Shown here one piece after another: positions 55,446-64,000 of a DNA stretch of 64,000 nt. A program made the translations under genes and the position numbers. Position 1 is the first letter of the stretch. Each line of letters opens with the position of its first letter. Source of the stretch: Plasmopara viticola (taxonomy: Eukaryota > Oomycota > Peronosporomycetes > Peronosporales > Peronosporaceae). The DNA is taken from contig MBPM02000001.1 in the NCBI GenBank assembly GCA_001695595.3, positions 1,116,001 through 1,180,000 on the forward strand, written 5' to 3'. The notes under the pieces were generated by a model that made no database searches, was not told the origin of the DNA, and saw only the letters and a program-made list of their open reading frames with translations.

Positions 55446-56912
55446 ATGAGCACACGTACGGCCATATCAATGGGCCTCCACTCTGCGCGCGAGGGACTAG
55501 GACTGCCTAACGTACCTGGCAGCCACGGCATGAACCTCTCTACATCAACTGGCTACCTCACCGGTGACGTGGGTCACTCAATCGCGGGACTGCCCAAACC
55601 TATCAGCCTCAGCCCGAGAACGTTTGGCATGGAAGACCTACGTGACTTCTGCGGGCCCGCCGGTACCTTCAAGACGGGCCTCACGCCGCGTATCTTCAGC
55701 ACAGGCCTGACTCCACGCACGGGCCTCACCCCTCGGTTTACGACTGGCTTTACGCCACGTATTAGCGTTACTGGACTGAGTCAAGCAGCTAATGCCCCTC
55801 CCAATGAGACTTCTAGTGCTTTTTTACGCAATGGCGTCGACGTCACTAACAACAAGATCTCGCCTTCTGGTTATACTCCTAAGGACGTGTCGGGCGCCAA
55901 AGTGCCTATGCGCTTCCCTGGGGCCTATTCAAGCAACAGCCCTCCCAAAATGCCCATGACTGACCACTACAAGCAAGAGCAGCAACCCCCTCAACACTCG
56001 CACCTTCAGCAGATGCAGCAAATTCATAACCAGACCCAGCACTTGAATCATGGCTCACACCTTTCTGGACAGATGCCACATCCGGGCATGAATGTGAATA
56101 TGTACGACTATATGAATCGTCCCGCGCTTCAGCAAACCACGAACTCGCGTCTTAGTTTGACACCCAATTCGGACCGTGCATCAGATCAAGAAGACCTCGA
56201 CGAGCGTCGTCGCATGAAGAATCGCGAGCGTGTGCGCAAGTGCCGTAAACGTAAGCAAGATCGTTTAAACTTCCTCGAGGATCGCACTGCGGAGCTGGAG
56301 GCAGAGAATGGTCTTTTGAAGACGAAAATGGCACGCACAGACTGTGGCATCAACAATGAGCCCCTTACTGAAGCACAAGTCAACGATGTGCGCAAGCAGC
56401 AACAAAATACCTTGTTTTCGTACATTCGTGCGTACAACGAAGCCGATGCCGCTACGTTCGAGTCAAGTGCTAGTGAAATTTGGACGAGCGAAGCCGAAAT
56501 TCTATATGGTACCAGTGCTGCTTGCGTTGCTGGCTTGGCAGCCATTGTTGCTAGTAAGAAGTCAAGTGCAAATGTCTTTGCCAAGTACGAGATTAAAGAG
56601 TACACGGTCCAGTGGAAGCACAACTCGACAGACAAGTGTCTCGTGACTTGGCAAGTTCAAGTGCGTGTGAAGCAGGATGCGGCCAAGAACGTACCACTGA
56701 CTGCTCCATTTGCTGACCTCGCGCCGTATTTTGGAGCCGATGAAGTGTTGTCATTTCAGATGACCTCGCACATTACGTTCATTGAGGGCAAGATCGTGGA
56801 AGAGATTCGTCAGCTGGACCTGTCGCCTCTTTGCGGTAAAGTACTGGAGCAATTCGCAGAGGATCCCAAGAAGGCCGCTGATGTGCTGCGGTGCCTTATG
56901 GTCGCTGCGTAG
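55446..56912 (+). CDS. bZIP transcription factor with TGLTPR repeats and NTF2/SnoaL-like C-terminal region
   Basis: Predicted nuclear, dimeric DNA-binding transcription factor. Single exon; 488 aa from the first ATG at 55446 (the frame is open 30 nt upstream but without ATG). Residues about 75-120 hold five near-repeats of T-G-(L/F)-T-P-R or a decayed form: TGLTPRIFS, TGLTPR, TGLTPRF, TGFTPRI and TGLS. Residues about 170-235 are rich in Q, H and N. The basic region near 265-285 reads R-M-K-N-R-E-R-V-R-K-C-R-K-R-K: the invariant Asn and Arg are present, but the usual Ala-Ala is Arg-Val. A leucine zipper follows (L-N-F-L-E-D, L-E-A-E-N-G-L-L). The last 170 residues form an alpha/beta domain resembling NTF2/SnoaL folds (Y-I-R-A-Y-N-E-A-D-A at its start); this is an inference from pattern. 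The T-P sites may be proline-directed kinase targets. Confidence 0.88.
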   Translation: MSTRTAISMGLHSAREGLGLPNVPGSHGMNLSTSTGYLTGDVGHSIAGLPKPISLSPRTFGMEDLRDFCGPAGTFKTGLTPRIFSTGLTPRTGLTPRFTTGFTPRISVTGLSQAANAPPNETSSAFLRNGVDVTNNKISPSGYTPKDVSGAKVPMRFPGAYSSNSPPKMPMTDHYKQEQQPPQHSHLQQMQQIHNQTQHLNHGSHLSGQMPHPGMNVNMYDYMNRPALQQTTNSRLSLTPNSDRASDQEDLDERRRMKNRERVRKCRKRKQDRLNFLEDRTAELEAENGLLKTKMARTDCGINNEPLTEAQVNDVRKQQQNTLFSYIRAYNEADAATFESSASEIWTSEAEILYGTSAACVAGLAAIVASKKSSANVFAKYEIKEYTVQWKHNSTDKCLVTWQVQVRVKQDAAKNVPLTAPFADLAPYFGADEVLSFQMTSHITFIEGKIVEEIRQLDLSPLCGKVLEQFAEDPKKAADVLRCLMVAA

Positions 56913-57451
56913 ACAAGGCGGAGAGAAACCTAGACCGATTATCGGACGCACAAACGGGCAGTGACCCACCCAGGTAGCTCGTAGCTTCAGGAGAGTGTAT
57001 TTCTCCTTCATGAGTAGTAGTAGAGCAGCGTGTATCATAAAAGACATATTACCTCATCTCAAACCGTCTATCACGTCTTCTCTTCGCTCTGTCTTTACTA
57101 ATACTCATCCTCACACATGATTTAGCATTACTTACACGTGGCGCCCGCAGTGCGATCAATACAAGTATATGTATGTGTAATTTAAAAGCTGTGAAAGGTA
57201 TGGGTGCAAATTGCTGTGGTAAATGCCAAGGCAAAACGTGTGTAGCGGCCTGGCAAATCTAGAACAAAACAAGTGGAGAGTTTTCTCTGCTTGAAAAGAC
57301 ACCCAGCTGGTGCAATATGGTATTATATTTTTGACTCTGCTGTCCTAATACACGTATATTCGATTCTGCAGCCAGAACTTGGTTTACGATCGTCTCATCA
57401 CGTCTAGCGACAGCAGTACAATCAATGTAAGTAAGCGGCAAACAGAAACGT
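56913..57451. other. Convergent 3' spacer
   Basis: It lies between the stop of the plus-strand bZIP gene and the stop of the minus-strand SH3BGRL-like gene, so it should hold both 3' UTRs. No gene or repeat is seen. Confidence 0.55.
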
Positions 57452-57950
57452 TTAAATGAACTGCGTTGTACCAGCAAAAACGCTATTAAGCGTTGGGATA
57501 TTATTGGCCTTCAAAAGTTCAGGTGGCACGTCGTTCATTTCGTTAAGCTCCTATATAAAACGCACACATGCAAGCAGTCAACACCCAGAATATTGCGTAC
57601 ATTCGATATGCTTAGCTCTCTTACCTGGATCTCCTTAAAAGAGCCAATATACTTAATGTTCGTGCCTTGTGCATCCTGCAAAAAGACCTGCGGGTAGTTG
57701 GCGCGAATGCCGCTGGCTTCAAAGTAGCGGTTGCGTGTATCACGGTTCTCCTCAAGACTGCAATCCACCTCCGTGTACGTGATCTTGTTGCCGTCCAGTA
57801 GCTGTTTTAGATGCCCAATTTCGTATTTTTGCTCGGGAATCGACACCATTGAAGAGGTAAGCACGACGCATGTCTAAGGAGGGCACAAAGTGATATGGGC
57901 GCGAGGCAAAGACGAGGAGGCACGTGTGAACGCACCTTGACACGACTCAT
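57452..57950 (-). CDS. SH3BGRL-like/glutaredoxin-fold protein
   Basis: Small thioredoxin-fold protein related to SH3BGRL and glutaredoxins. Three exons on the minus strand: 57950-57936, 57873-57625 and 57550-57452, totalling 120 aa, all phase 0. The first strand reads S-R-V-K-T-C-V-V-L-T-S-S-M-V-S. SH3BGRL has V-I-R-V-Y-I-A-S-S-S at this place, likewise without a glutaredoxin C-x-x-C. Then come L-L-D-G-N-K-I-T-Y-T-E-V-D-C and a Y-P-Q-V-F-L-Q-D turn with the cis-proline typical of the fold (SH3BGRL 'PPQIFNE'), followed by Y-I-G-S-F-K-E-I-Q. Lacking a CxxC, it is unlikely to be a dithiol oxidoreductase; a scaffolding or regulatory role is assumed. The five-codon first exon is supported only by splice phase and spacing. 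It is divergent from the TauE-like gene. Confidence 0.8.
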
Positions 57951-58492
57951 TGTAATGGTATTTTATTGGGAGTGAATAGTTTATGACTTTGGCTACGTGG
58001 ACCACGCAAGCGCTCAGTCCAGAGACTCAAAAAGTACGATGCTTGATGGAATGTTCTTCGATGGGTCAATTTGAACGTGTCGCACGTCGTTGTCTGCACG
58101 GCGTCAAATCTGACGACAACATTACGCAAATCGGGAGTATCTTAAAAATATTAAGGCTCTCACCAGCATTTCCTGTTCGTAAACAATTACCAATGCACCA
58201 TGCGTGCTTTTGTCGTTGAGGTTATGGCCATTACTCGAAAATTATGCTTTTCGCGGTTGAATGGCAAGTCGAAGCGCCTCTTTATTATTATAGCCGGCTA
58301 GCACGTTGTCGATAGTACATTCAATCGTGCTCGGAGCTCAGATAACCATAATTTGCTTTCATTTTCGGAATGAATGGCCTTGACCCTTGTTGCTCGACAC
58401 GTAAGTGGCTGATGACCAGCCAATCGATTACCTTAATCCGAACACGCGATTGGCAAAAGCATCATGACTTCTCCGCTGCCTGTGCACCCGTT
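57951..58492. promoter_or_regulatory. Divergent promoter region (SH3BGRL-like / TauE-like)
   Basis: Spacer between two opposite genes. TTTCATTTTCGG at about 58357-58368 closely resembles the TTCATTTCGG motif before Sec8 (22567-22576), consistent with an oomycete-type initiator. If transcription starts there, the in-frame ATG at 58370 would be almost at the cap, favouring the later ATG at 58493 as the real start. Confidence 0.5.
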
Positions 58493-60115
58493 ATGTCTTC
58501 GCGCCCACTGCGGCTACTGATTGCGTCCTTCTTCGTGTGCATCTGGAGCGTGATGAGCACACAAAATGCGAACGACCCGCCAGTGCTTGACATGAATCAG
58601 AATGTAGTGTGCGATGTTGCCGCTGACTGCTTAGCGCGGGGTTTACACTACACCACCTGCCGCGCCGGCGAGTGCGTGGACAACACGCTGTTTCCACTGT
58701 CGTCCGAGGAAATCGCGGGTTCAATCGGTGCGTTTGTGGCCAGTATTCTGGCCGCAAGTGCTGGTCTTGGCGGTGGCGGCCTGCTAGTACCGCTGTACAT
58801 TGTGCTCATGCGCTTGTCGCCACACGAAGCTGTGCCGCTTTCGAAAGCGACAATTTTCGGTGGCGCTATTGCTAGTTTTCTAATGAACGTGCAGAAGCGT
58901 CACCCACTAGTGCGCAGTCGCCCACTAATTGACTACGAGACAATGTTACTCATGGAGCCCATGACACTTGCTGGTACCATCATTGGCGTCAACATGAATG
59001 CAGTGTTCCCCGAGTGGCTCATCACGATTTGCATCGTGTGTTTGCTCACCAAGACAGCCTTCCGCACGTACGGTAAAGGCAAAAAAGTTTGGCAAGAGGA
59101 AACAGATGCCGACGACAAGATCAAAGCAGACATTGTGGCGTATTGGCAGTTACTGCCGTACGAGCCAAATCTAAAGCAGTTTCAAGCTGTCGCGCGGGCG
59201 TTTCTAAAGTGGAAGGCGTACAAAGCGCCCAAAAATGATGACCTGAAGCTAACGTTGTTGGCAGGTACATTCGGCAGTAAGGACGAACATAGCTCGTCAA
59301 GCAGCACGGAGGCCAATACCGAGGATGAAGCAAGTAGCGACGAAAATGAAACTGAATCGTTTCTCAAAGAGCAAGACAAGCGGCCAGCAAAGGGTCTGTC
59401 AGCGGGAGACATTGTCAAGATAAGACGCACTGTCCCCATGATAGACATTGGCGTGCTGCTGCTGACGTGGATTGTACTGCTACTTTTCTCGATGGCAATG
59501 GGTGGTCATGGAACGCCTAGCATCATTGGCTTATCCTGCGGAAGTTTTGGCTACATGCTATTGATTATAGTCTCCTTTTCTTTTTTCATAGGCATCACAA
59601 TCTACTTTGGTAAGAAGATCAGTCAGTTCCATTCAATGCTGCAGGCATCCAATTATACGTATGCAAAGGGTGATATGGTCTGGACAAAGCATGCTGTTGT
59701 CAAATTTCCCGCTTTGTGCACTGCCGCTGGCGTTGCTGCTGGGCTATTGGGCATTGGAGGTGGTATGGTGAAGGGTCCGCTCTTGTTAGAAATGGGTTTG
59801 TTGCCGCAAGTGTGTTCAGCGACATCATCTTTTATGATATTGTTTACATCCTCTGCCACTACGATCCAATTCATCATTTTGGGCACACTGCAAGTGGATC
59901 ATGCGCTATGGCACGGCGCGATAGGATTCGTAGCTGGTCAAATCGGACATTTGAGCATGTTGTATTTGATCAAGAAATATCGTAAAACGGCGTTGGCGAT
60001 CTTTTCTGTTGCTGTGTTCATTGGCGTCAGTGGTATTATCATGGGTGTGTTGGGCGTGATCCGCATCTCAGAGACTGGCTTTGAAGGCTTTCGATCGCTT
60101 TGCCTTGGAAGTTAA
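58493..60115 (+). CDS. TauE/SafE-family membrane permease
   Basis: Polytopic membrane protein of the TauE/SafE (sulfite/organosulfonate exporter, DUF81) family; the transported anion is unknown. Single exon, 540 aa from the ATG at 58493, chosen because M-S-S-R-P-L-R-L-L-I-A-S-F-F begins a signal peptide. An in-frame ATG at 58370 would add 41 residues lacking this. After a short cysteine-containing lumenal region (C-D-V-A-A-D-C, C-R-A-G-E-C) comes the first family block A-G-L-G-G-G-G-L-L-V-P-L with P-L-S-K-A-T-I-F-G-G. A charged loop near residues 200-310 includes an acidic Ser/Glu tract. The second block A-A-G-L-L-G-I-G-G-G-M-V-K-G-P-L-L follows, then T-S-S-A-T-T-I. The repeated glycine-rich motif is the family signature. 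Related eukaryotic proteins are found in plants and protists; the membrane location is undetermined. Confidence 0.87.
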   Translation: MSSRPLRLLIASFFVCIWSVMSTQNANDPPVLDMNQNVVCDVAADCLARGLHYTTCRAGECVDNTLFPLSSEEIAGSIGAFVASILAASAGLGGGGLLVPLYIVLMRLSPHEAVPLSKATIFGGAIASFLMNVQKRHPLVRSRPLIDYETMLLMEPMTLAGTIIGVNMNAVFPEWLITICIVCLLTKTAFRTYGKGKKVWQEETDADDKIKADIVAYWQLLPYEPNLKQFQAVARAFLKWKAYKAPKNDDLKLTLLAGTFGSKDEHSSSSSTEANTEDEASSDENETESFLKEQDKRPAKGLSAGDIVKIRRTVPMIDIGVLLLTWIVLLLFSMAMGGHGTPSIIGLSCGSFGYMLLIIVSFSFFIGITIYFGKKISQFHSMLQASNYTYAKGDMVWTKHAVVKFPALCTAAGVAAGLLGIGGGMVKGPLLLEMGLLPQVCSATSSFMILFTSSATTIQFIILGTLQVDHALWHGAIGFVAGQIGHLSMLYLIKKYRKTALAIFSVAVFIGVSGIIMGVLGVIRISETGFEGFRSLCLGS

Positions 60116-60849
60116 GATCTTGCGCACGATACGTTTAGTGTATTCTTAATCATATGAACATTAATATTTTTAGACATTAACCCTTTCGCTGCATCAAACG
60201 TCGCCCAATCTAATATTATACCATGGTATGAAAAATCACGACAAGAAGGTACTTCCGTCGTTGCTGCCACACCAGCGTACATAGCTCCATTAACATTGCT
60301 TTACGATTTAGAATCATCGCGAACTCTTTGGATACATCGACTCCTTTTTACTTAACATAGCGGACCGCCGTCCGCTCGAGCAATTAGCCACGGATGAATT
60401 CAATTCAGGATTAATGCTCCCGGTTCTTAACGCTTTGCTACCAAGAAGGCCCATATTGTGCTCTCGAACTGAAATTTTTGTTTTTTGTATTGTGGCACCT
60501 ATCGTCTATCACACCCCACTTGAAATTTCTTAACAGATAGAAATTCTAATTATCTCGTCAATTTGGCGATTCCGCAATACTCTCTTTGGCTGTTGAGTTT
60601 AAGCCACTTTTGCAAAAGACCTATTGCAGTACGAAGCAGTGTTCGATAAACACTTTAATCAAAGCCTTTCAAGCTTCAAAACCTGATTCCAGTGCATCTT
60701 TAATTCCTCGCCTTCATTTCTAGACAAGAGGCCTAAGCCTTCAAGGCAGTTAAACTCAATGTGAACGGAGCTGATTAGGCCACGTCTTCAAATTTATCAA
60801 GAACTTACCACGAAAAACAAAATCTCAAGTCGGCGATCGGTGGTGAACG
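60116..60849. other. Spacer, possible 5' part of the LINE
   Basis: No gene seen. It probably contains the 3' UTR of the permease gene. Sequence beyond about 60400 may already belong to the decayed LINE, whose recognisable coding begins near 60950, but frames are too broken to say. Confidence 0.4.
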
Positions 60850-62600
60850 ACGACTTTTTTCTCCATGTTGCAGACGCGCATGCACGTTTTTCTGGTCTTA
60901 ACCGCCTTCAACTGGATAATATGCCCGTAATGGTGTCGCTCTAACTTGCCCTTTCAAAGATTTCTTGCCGAATATTACATACTCGCCTGTGATAAGGAAT
61001 CGATATTTGGTCGTGTCTGCCAATCAGGGTGAAATTCAAATTTATGTCTACGTGGTGTACGGCCCATTCGCCCAAAAAGTCGACCCATTCCCTCTAACAC
61101 CCCTAGACAATTCACGATTCTGCTATACACCTAGGTTTAGATTCTATTCTTGAATAACTTTGAAGCAATCTTGAGCGTCTTGCAGCTTCCCTCGACTCGA
61201 AACAAAATTTGGGATGCTTTCTTGACGAGTAGTAACGAAAAAAAATATCAGAGATACATACAGCGAAAAGGATTTACTTCTGCTAAACAACGGAGCCTCT
61301 TTATAGTGTCTTGTGGTAAATAAAAACGTTTCTCATTGGATGAGCGTGACTCAACCTATATTATTTTTTTGGGCAATTTGTGATCGCAAATGTCTTTTTA
61401 AGCTCAACATGGACATCACGTCCGGCGAACAGTCTTTCAGGGCCATTTTTTTTGGTCTCCCATGGTGCCACAATTAAAGCTGTCAATTTCGTAATCTGAT
61501 ACGCCTTTAGGATTTTCAAACGATCCTAGCACAATACTCGTCAATTTTAGTAACAGTTTTAATTCGAATTTCTAAAATTGCATGGTCGAACCTCAGCACT
61601 TTGACTCACAAAAACCTACAGGACGCTCCTCACCTTAGCATTTGGAAGCTATCGTCAATGCACACCGCTATGCCCGACGCGCCGCTTAAGACCAACGATT
61701 TCTTCCGTCCTATTAAGGACACTGCCTGTGGAAGATCACTTGGCCCGGATGGACTTCCTGCACAGCATTATCGGTTATTCTTGGCTAAAAAGTCTTAGGT
61801 TCTGAAATTTGTTTGCTCAATTTTAAAATGGTCGAATGACTACTTCCCGGCGCCGTGGTGATTTTTTTGCTCTCTTTTAACGGCTCTCGTTCGGAATCCA
61901 AAGAAATATCTGCCTCTGACGTTGCTGAATCAAGATGCCAGGTTTGTGCTCAAGTCTTTAACCTAATGCCTCAACAAAATTTTGCCCACCTTAGAAAGGT
62001 TGACTAGTTCGGCTTTGCGTCGGGACGTGACATACGCCATGCGCTACGATACTTTCCATCTTAAAGATTATTGTTGGTGAGACAAATCCCGTGATCCACA
62101 TGGTGTTATCTGCCTCAACTTTGCCAAAGCGCTCGGTAGTTTCAACTGGCAGGCACTAGATCATGCATCAAAACACTGGGGATTTGGATTAAATTTTTGA
62201 CATTGGGCCAAAACTTTCTTAATGCAACACTCGTTCATGTCATACTCGATTCATCACGCTCAGAAATTTTCGTTGAGGAGCCAGCGTTCAACAGAAGGAT
62301 CTACTATCTTATGATTTATCCGTGCTTTTTTTAGCCTTAGTTCTGCTATCTGTGAGCAACAAGTGATGACTCTGTCATTAAGTTCCGAAATTCAATCCAT
62401 TACGCCCTAAGCTTTGCAGATGATTTCACAGGGATTGTAACAATCTAGCACGCGCGCTTCAGCTCTTGACTCAAGTATTTTCTTTTTGTGCTGTCACTGG
62501 TATGCGGCTAAACAAGCACTAGACACTCATCTTTCCTTCTCGTCTCTGGCCTATAGGATATATTCGAATTAACAATCAACTCCAACATTTTGGCGCTCGC
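60850..62600 (+). mobile_element. Decayed non-LTR (LINE) retrotransposon with endonuclease and reverse transcriptase
   Basis: Plus-strand pieces of a LINE ORF2 in the correct order. Near 60990-61090 R-Y-L-V-V-S-A-N-Q-G-E-I and Y-V-V-Y-G-P-F match the APE-type endonuclease ('VxNVYxP'). At 61700-61770 I-K-D-T-A-C-G-R-S-L-G-P-D-G-L-P is the 'KSPGPDGLP' block opening the reverse transcriptase. Near 61915-61945 comes L-T-L-L-N-Q-D-A-R-F. Near 62105-62150 motif A reads I-C-L-N-F-A-K-A-L-G-S-F-N-W, in which the catalytic Asp of 'KAYDSxxW' is Gly. At 62413-62424 motif C is F-A-D-D, intact. Many frameshifts and stops separate these blocks, so the copy is inactive. Family motifs are established; copy limits are uncertain. 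Confidence 0.82.
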
Positions 62601-64000
62601 ATTTTTGCTATAACACGAACTAACTTCTTTTCTGGGCCTTGCGGTTGGACCTACCGTCCCATCCGATCTTTAACTTAATTCCATTCTCGTTTAAGCTAAA
62701 ACCTTGTGTGTTTCCCGGTGATGGCGAGCACACACTTTTTTGCGGTAGAGTGCTTCTATAAAGAACTATGTTTGTGTCAACAATTTGACAGTTCCTAGGT
62801 AAAGTTTCGGCTTCGAAACAAGATCTGCTGCAGTTCACTCCGCTAATGCGCAGCTTCGTCAACAACACTTCATCGGAAGCAATTGATGATATCGCTACTC
62901 GTGGACAAACACCCAGCAAGGGCATTTTGATAAGAACTCGGAACGGCTCGATTCACCATCGGTTAAGTCATCCGTTGGATTACTTCGGGTCAACTTCCTT
63001 CGTCAATTTAAGGTTCACTGCCCTCGCAGTTCATCAGGTTCTTCAAAATGGTTCATTTCGGTATAAACTTACGATCTTTTCCAAAATAAATTACTCCGGC
63101 ATTAACTGCTATTGATGCTGCTTATACCGTCATGGTCAATGTTTGGACTTTGTTTGCATACTTTTATCTTTATTGGCATCGACTTCTCGCTGGTACATAA
63201 TTCTTACTTGCTGGAAAGATGCTATCGCGGTTAGGATCCCAATCATTTCTTTAAATTGAATATTATGTTCTTATACGACTTACATGGCCAATTTGTTTGA
63301 CGGAGGCGAATCACCCTTTAAAACTGCATCATCTTAAGCTTCTTTCTTCTTCAGCTATCAAAGTATTTTAAGACTTTCGATATTCTGAATTATGTATGGG
63401 GCTCTCTCAAGACCAAGAGGCTTTACGCACCACCTTAAGCGGCCCAGCTTTTAAAAATGATCGGTCTTGCGGTATTTCAAAAAGTAGCCTCGCGCATTAA
63501 CGTCCCCCAGAACAACAAGGACTTCTCAGTTCTTTTACTTTCAAATGATAGCATGATAAGTGCGTTCCACATACGGATTTTGATGGCCAAGATATAATCT
63601 AGACCTTTAGTAATTCAATAAGAGACTTTTATTTCCTAAGATCCACTACCCCTTCTACTGTATCAGTCCCTGATGTTAAACTCTAGCCAAACCACTAGTG
63701 TTTTGAATATCGCCTTCAGCGCGATCTTCTTTCCTGTCTTGGTGACTTCAGACTTCAAATCCAGCATAATGGTCTATATTTTCATTACAAGTGCCGCTGA
63801 CATCGTCAATGTTGTACAATGTAATGTGTGCATAGGTGCAACGCAACTGAGACTCCTCTTTATCTACTATGGGACTGTCACATGGCCAACCTATCTATAG
63901 CGCCTCTTTCTGTCTCTTTTCTTTCGGATTTCAACCTCACAACTGATTGCTTACACGTTTTCAATCTATTAGCTGCTTCGCTTTGAGCTCGGCAACCGAT
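62601..64000. other. LINE 3' region or other decayed repeat, to window end
   Basis: Continues downstream of the reverse transcriptase with the same AT-rich, stop-filled texture. It probably includes the C-terminal part of the LINE ORF, but no motif could be named. Open frames at 62846-63115 and 63673-63900 are unrecognised. The element may extend past the window. Confidence 0.4.

Noticed and set aside
58370..58492. ATG at 58370 as start of the TauE-like gene
   Set aside because: It adds 41 residues without a family match, ahead of a clear signal peptide, and lies almost on the initiator-like motif.

Overview
This window reads as nuclear DNA of an oomycete-like stramenopile (Phytophthora or downy-mildew type). 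That is an inference from three things: densely packed genes split by 60-75 nt GT-AG introns with CTAAC/CTCAC-like branch sites, TTCATTT(C/T) initiator-like motifs just before some start codons, and gene-poor AT-rich stretches full of decayed retroelements. I rebuilt gene models by following reading phase across introns. Most multi-exon models close exactly in phase from ATG to stop.

Layout. 1-8.4 kb: no intact gene, with a decayed Ty3/gypsy pol near 2.0-2.8 kb. 8.4-26.9 kb, gene-dense: a BK/Slo-like K+ channel (+), a 1673-aa LRR plus Sfi1-repeat coiled-coil protein (-), a UBE2D-like E2 (+), a secreted or lumenal GT4 glycosyltransferase (+), a TruA-type tRNA pseudouridine synthase (-), a small ankyrin protein (-), the exocyst subunit Sec8 (+) and an STPR-repeat basic/proline-rich protein (-). 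26.9-39 kb, repeat-rich: two copies of a 327-bp SINE-like element, an orphan 183-aa ORF and an inverted large-subunit rRNA fragment. 39-49.3 kb: a tandem HtrA protease of the Nma111 type (-), the Ski3/TTC37 TPR protein (+), RNase P/MRP subunit Rpp40 (-), then a third SINE-like copy directly upstream of RPP40. 49.6-55.4 kb: sparse, with two cryptic spliced genes. 55.4-60.1 kb: a bZIP factor with TGLTPR repeats (+), an SH3BGRL-like thioredoxin-fold protein (-) and a TauE/SafE-like permease (+). 60.8 kb to the end: a decayed LINE.

Functionally the genes are housekeeping: ion transport, ubiquitination, glycosylation, tRNA modification, exocytosis, cytosolic RNA decay and RNase P. They sit in divergent and convergent pairs with very short spacers (69 bp ANK/Sec8; 132 bp HtrA/Ski3; 22 bp between the Ski3 and RPP40 stops). 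The most novel item is the 327-bp repeat. All three copies are exactly the same length between 11-12 bp target-site duplications, two of three keep a 71-codon ORF, and two of three lie head-to-head about 90-110 bp upstream of a host start codon. I saw no effector hallmark (RXLR-EER, LFLAK or NLP motif), no tRNA gene and no CRISPR.
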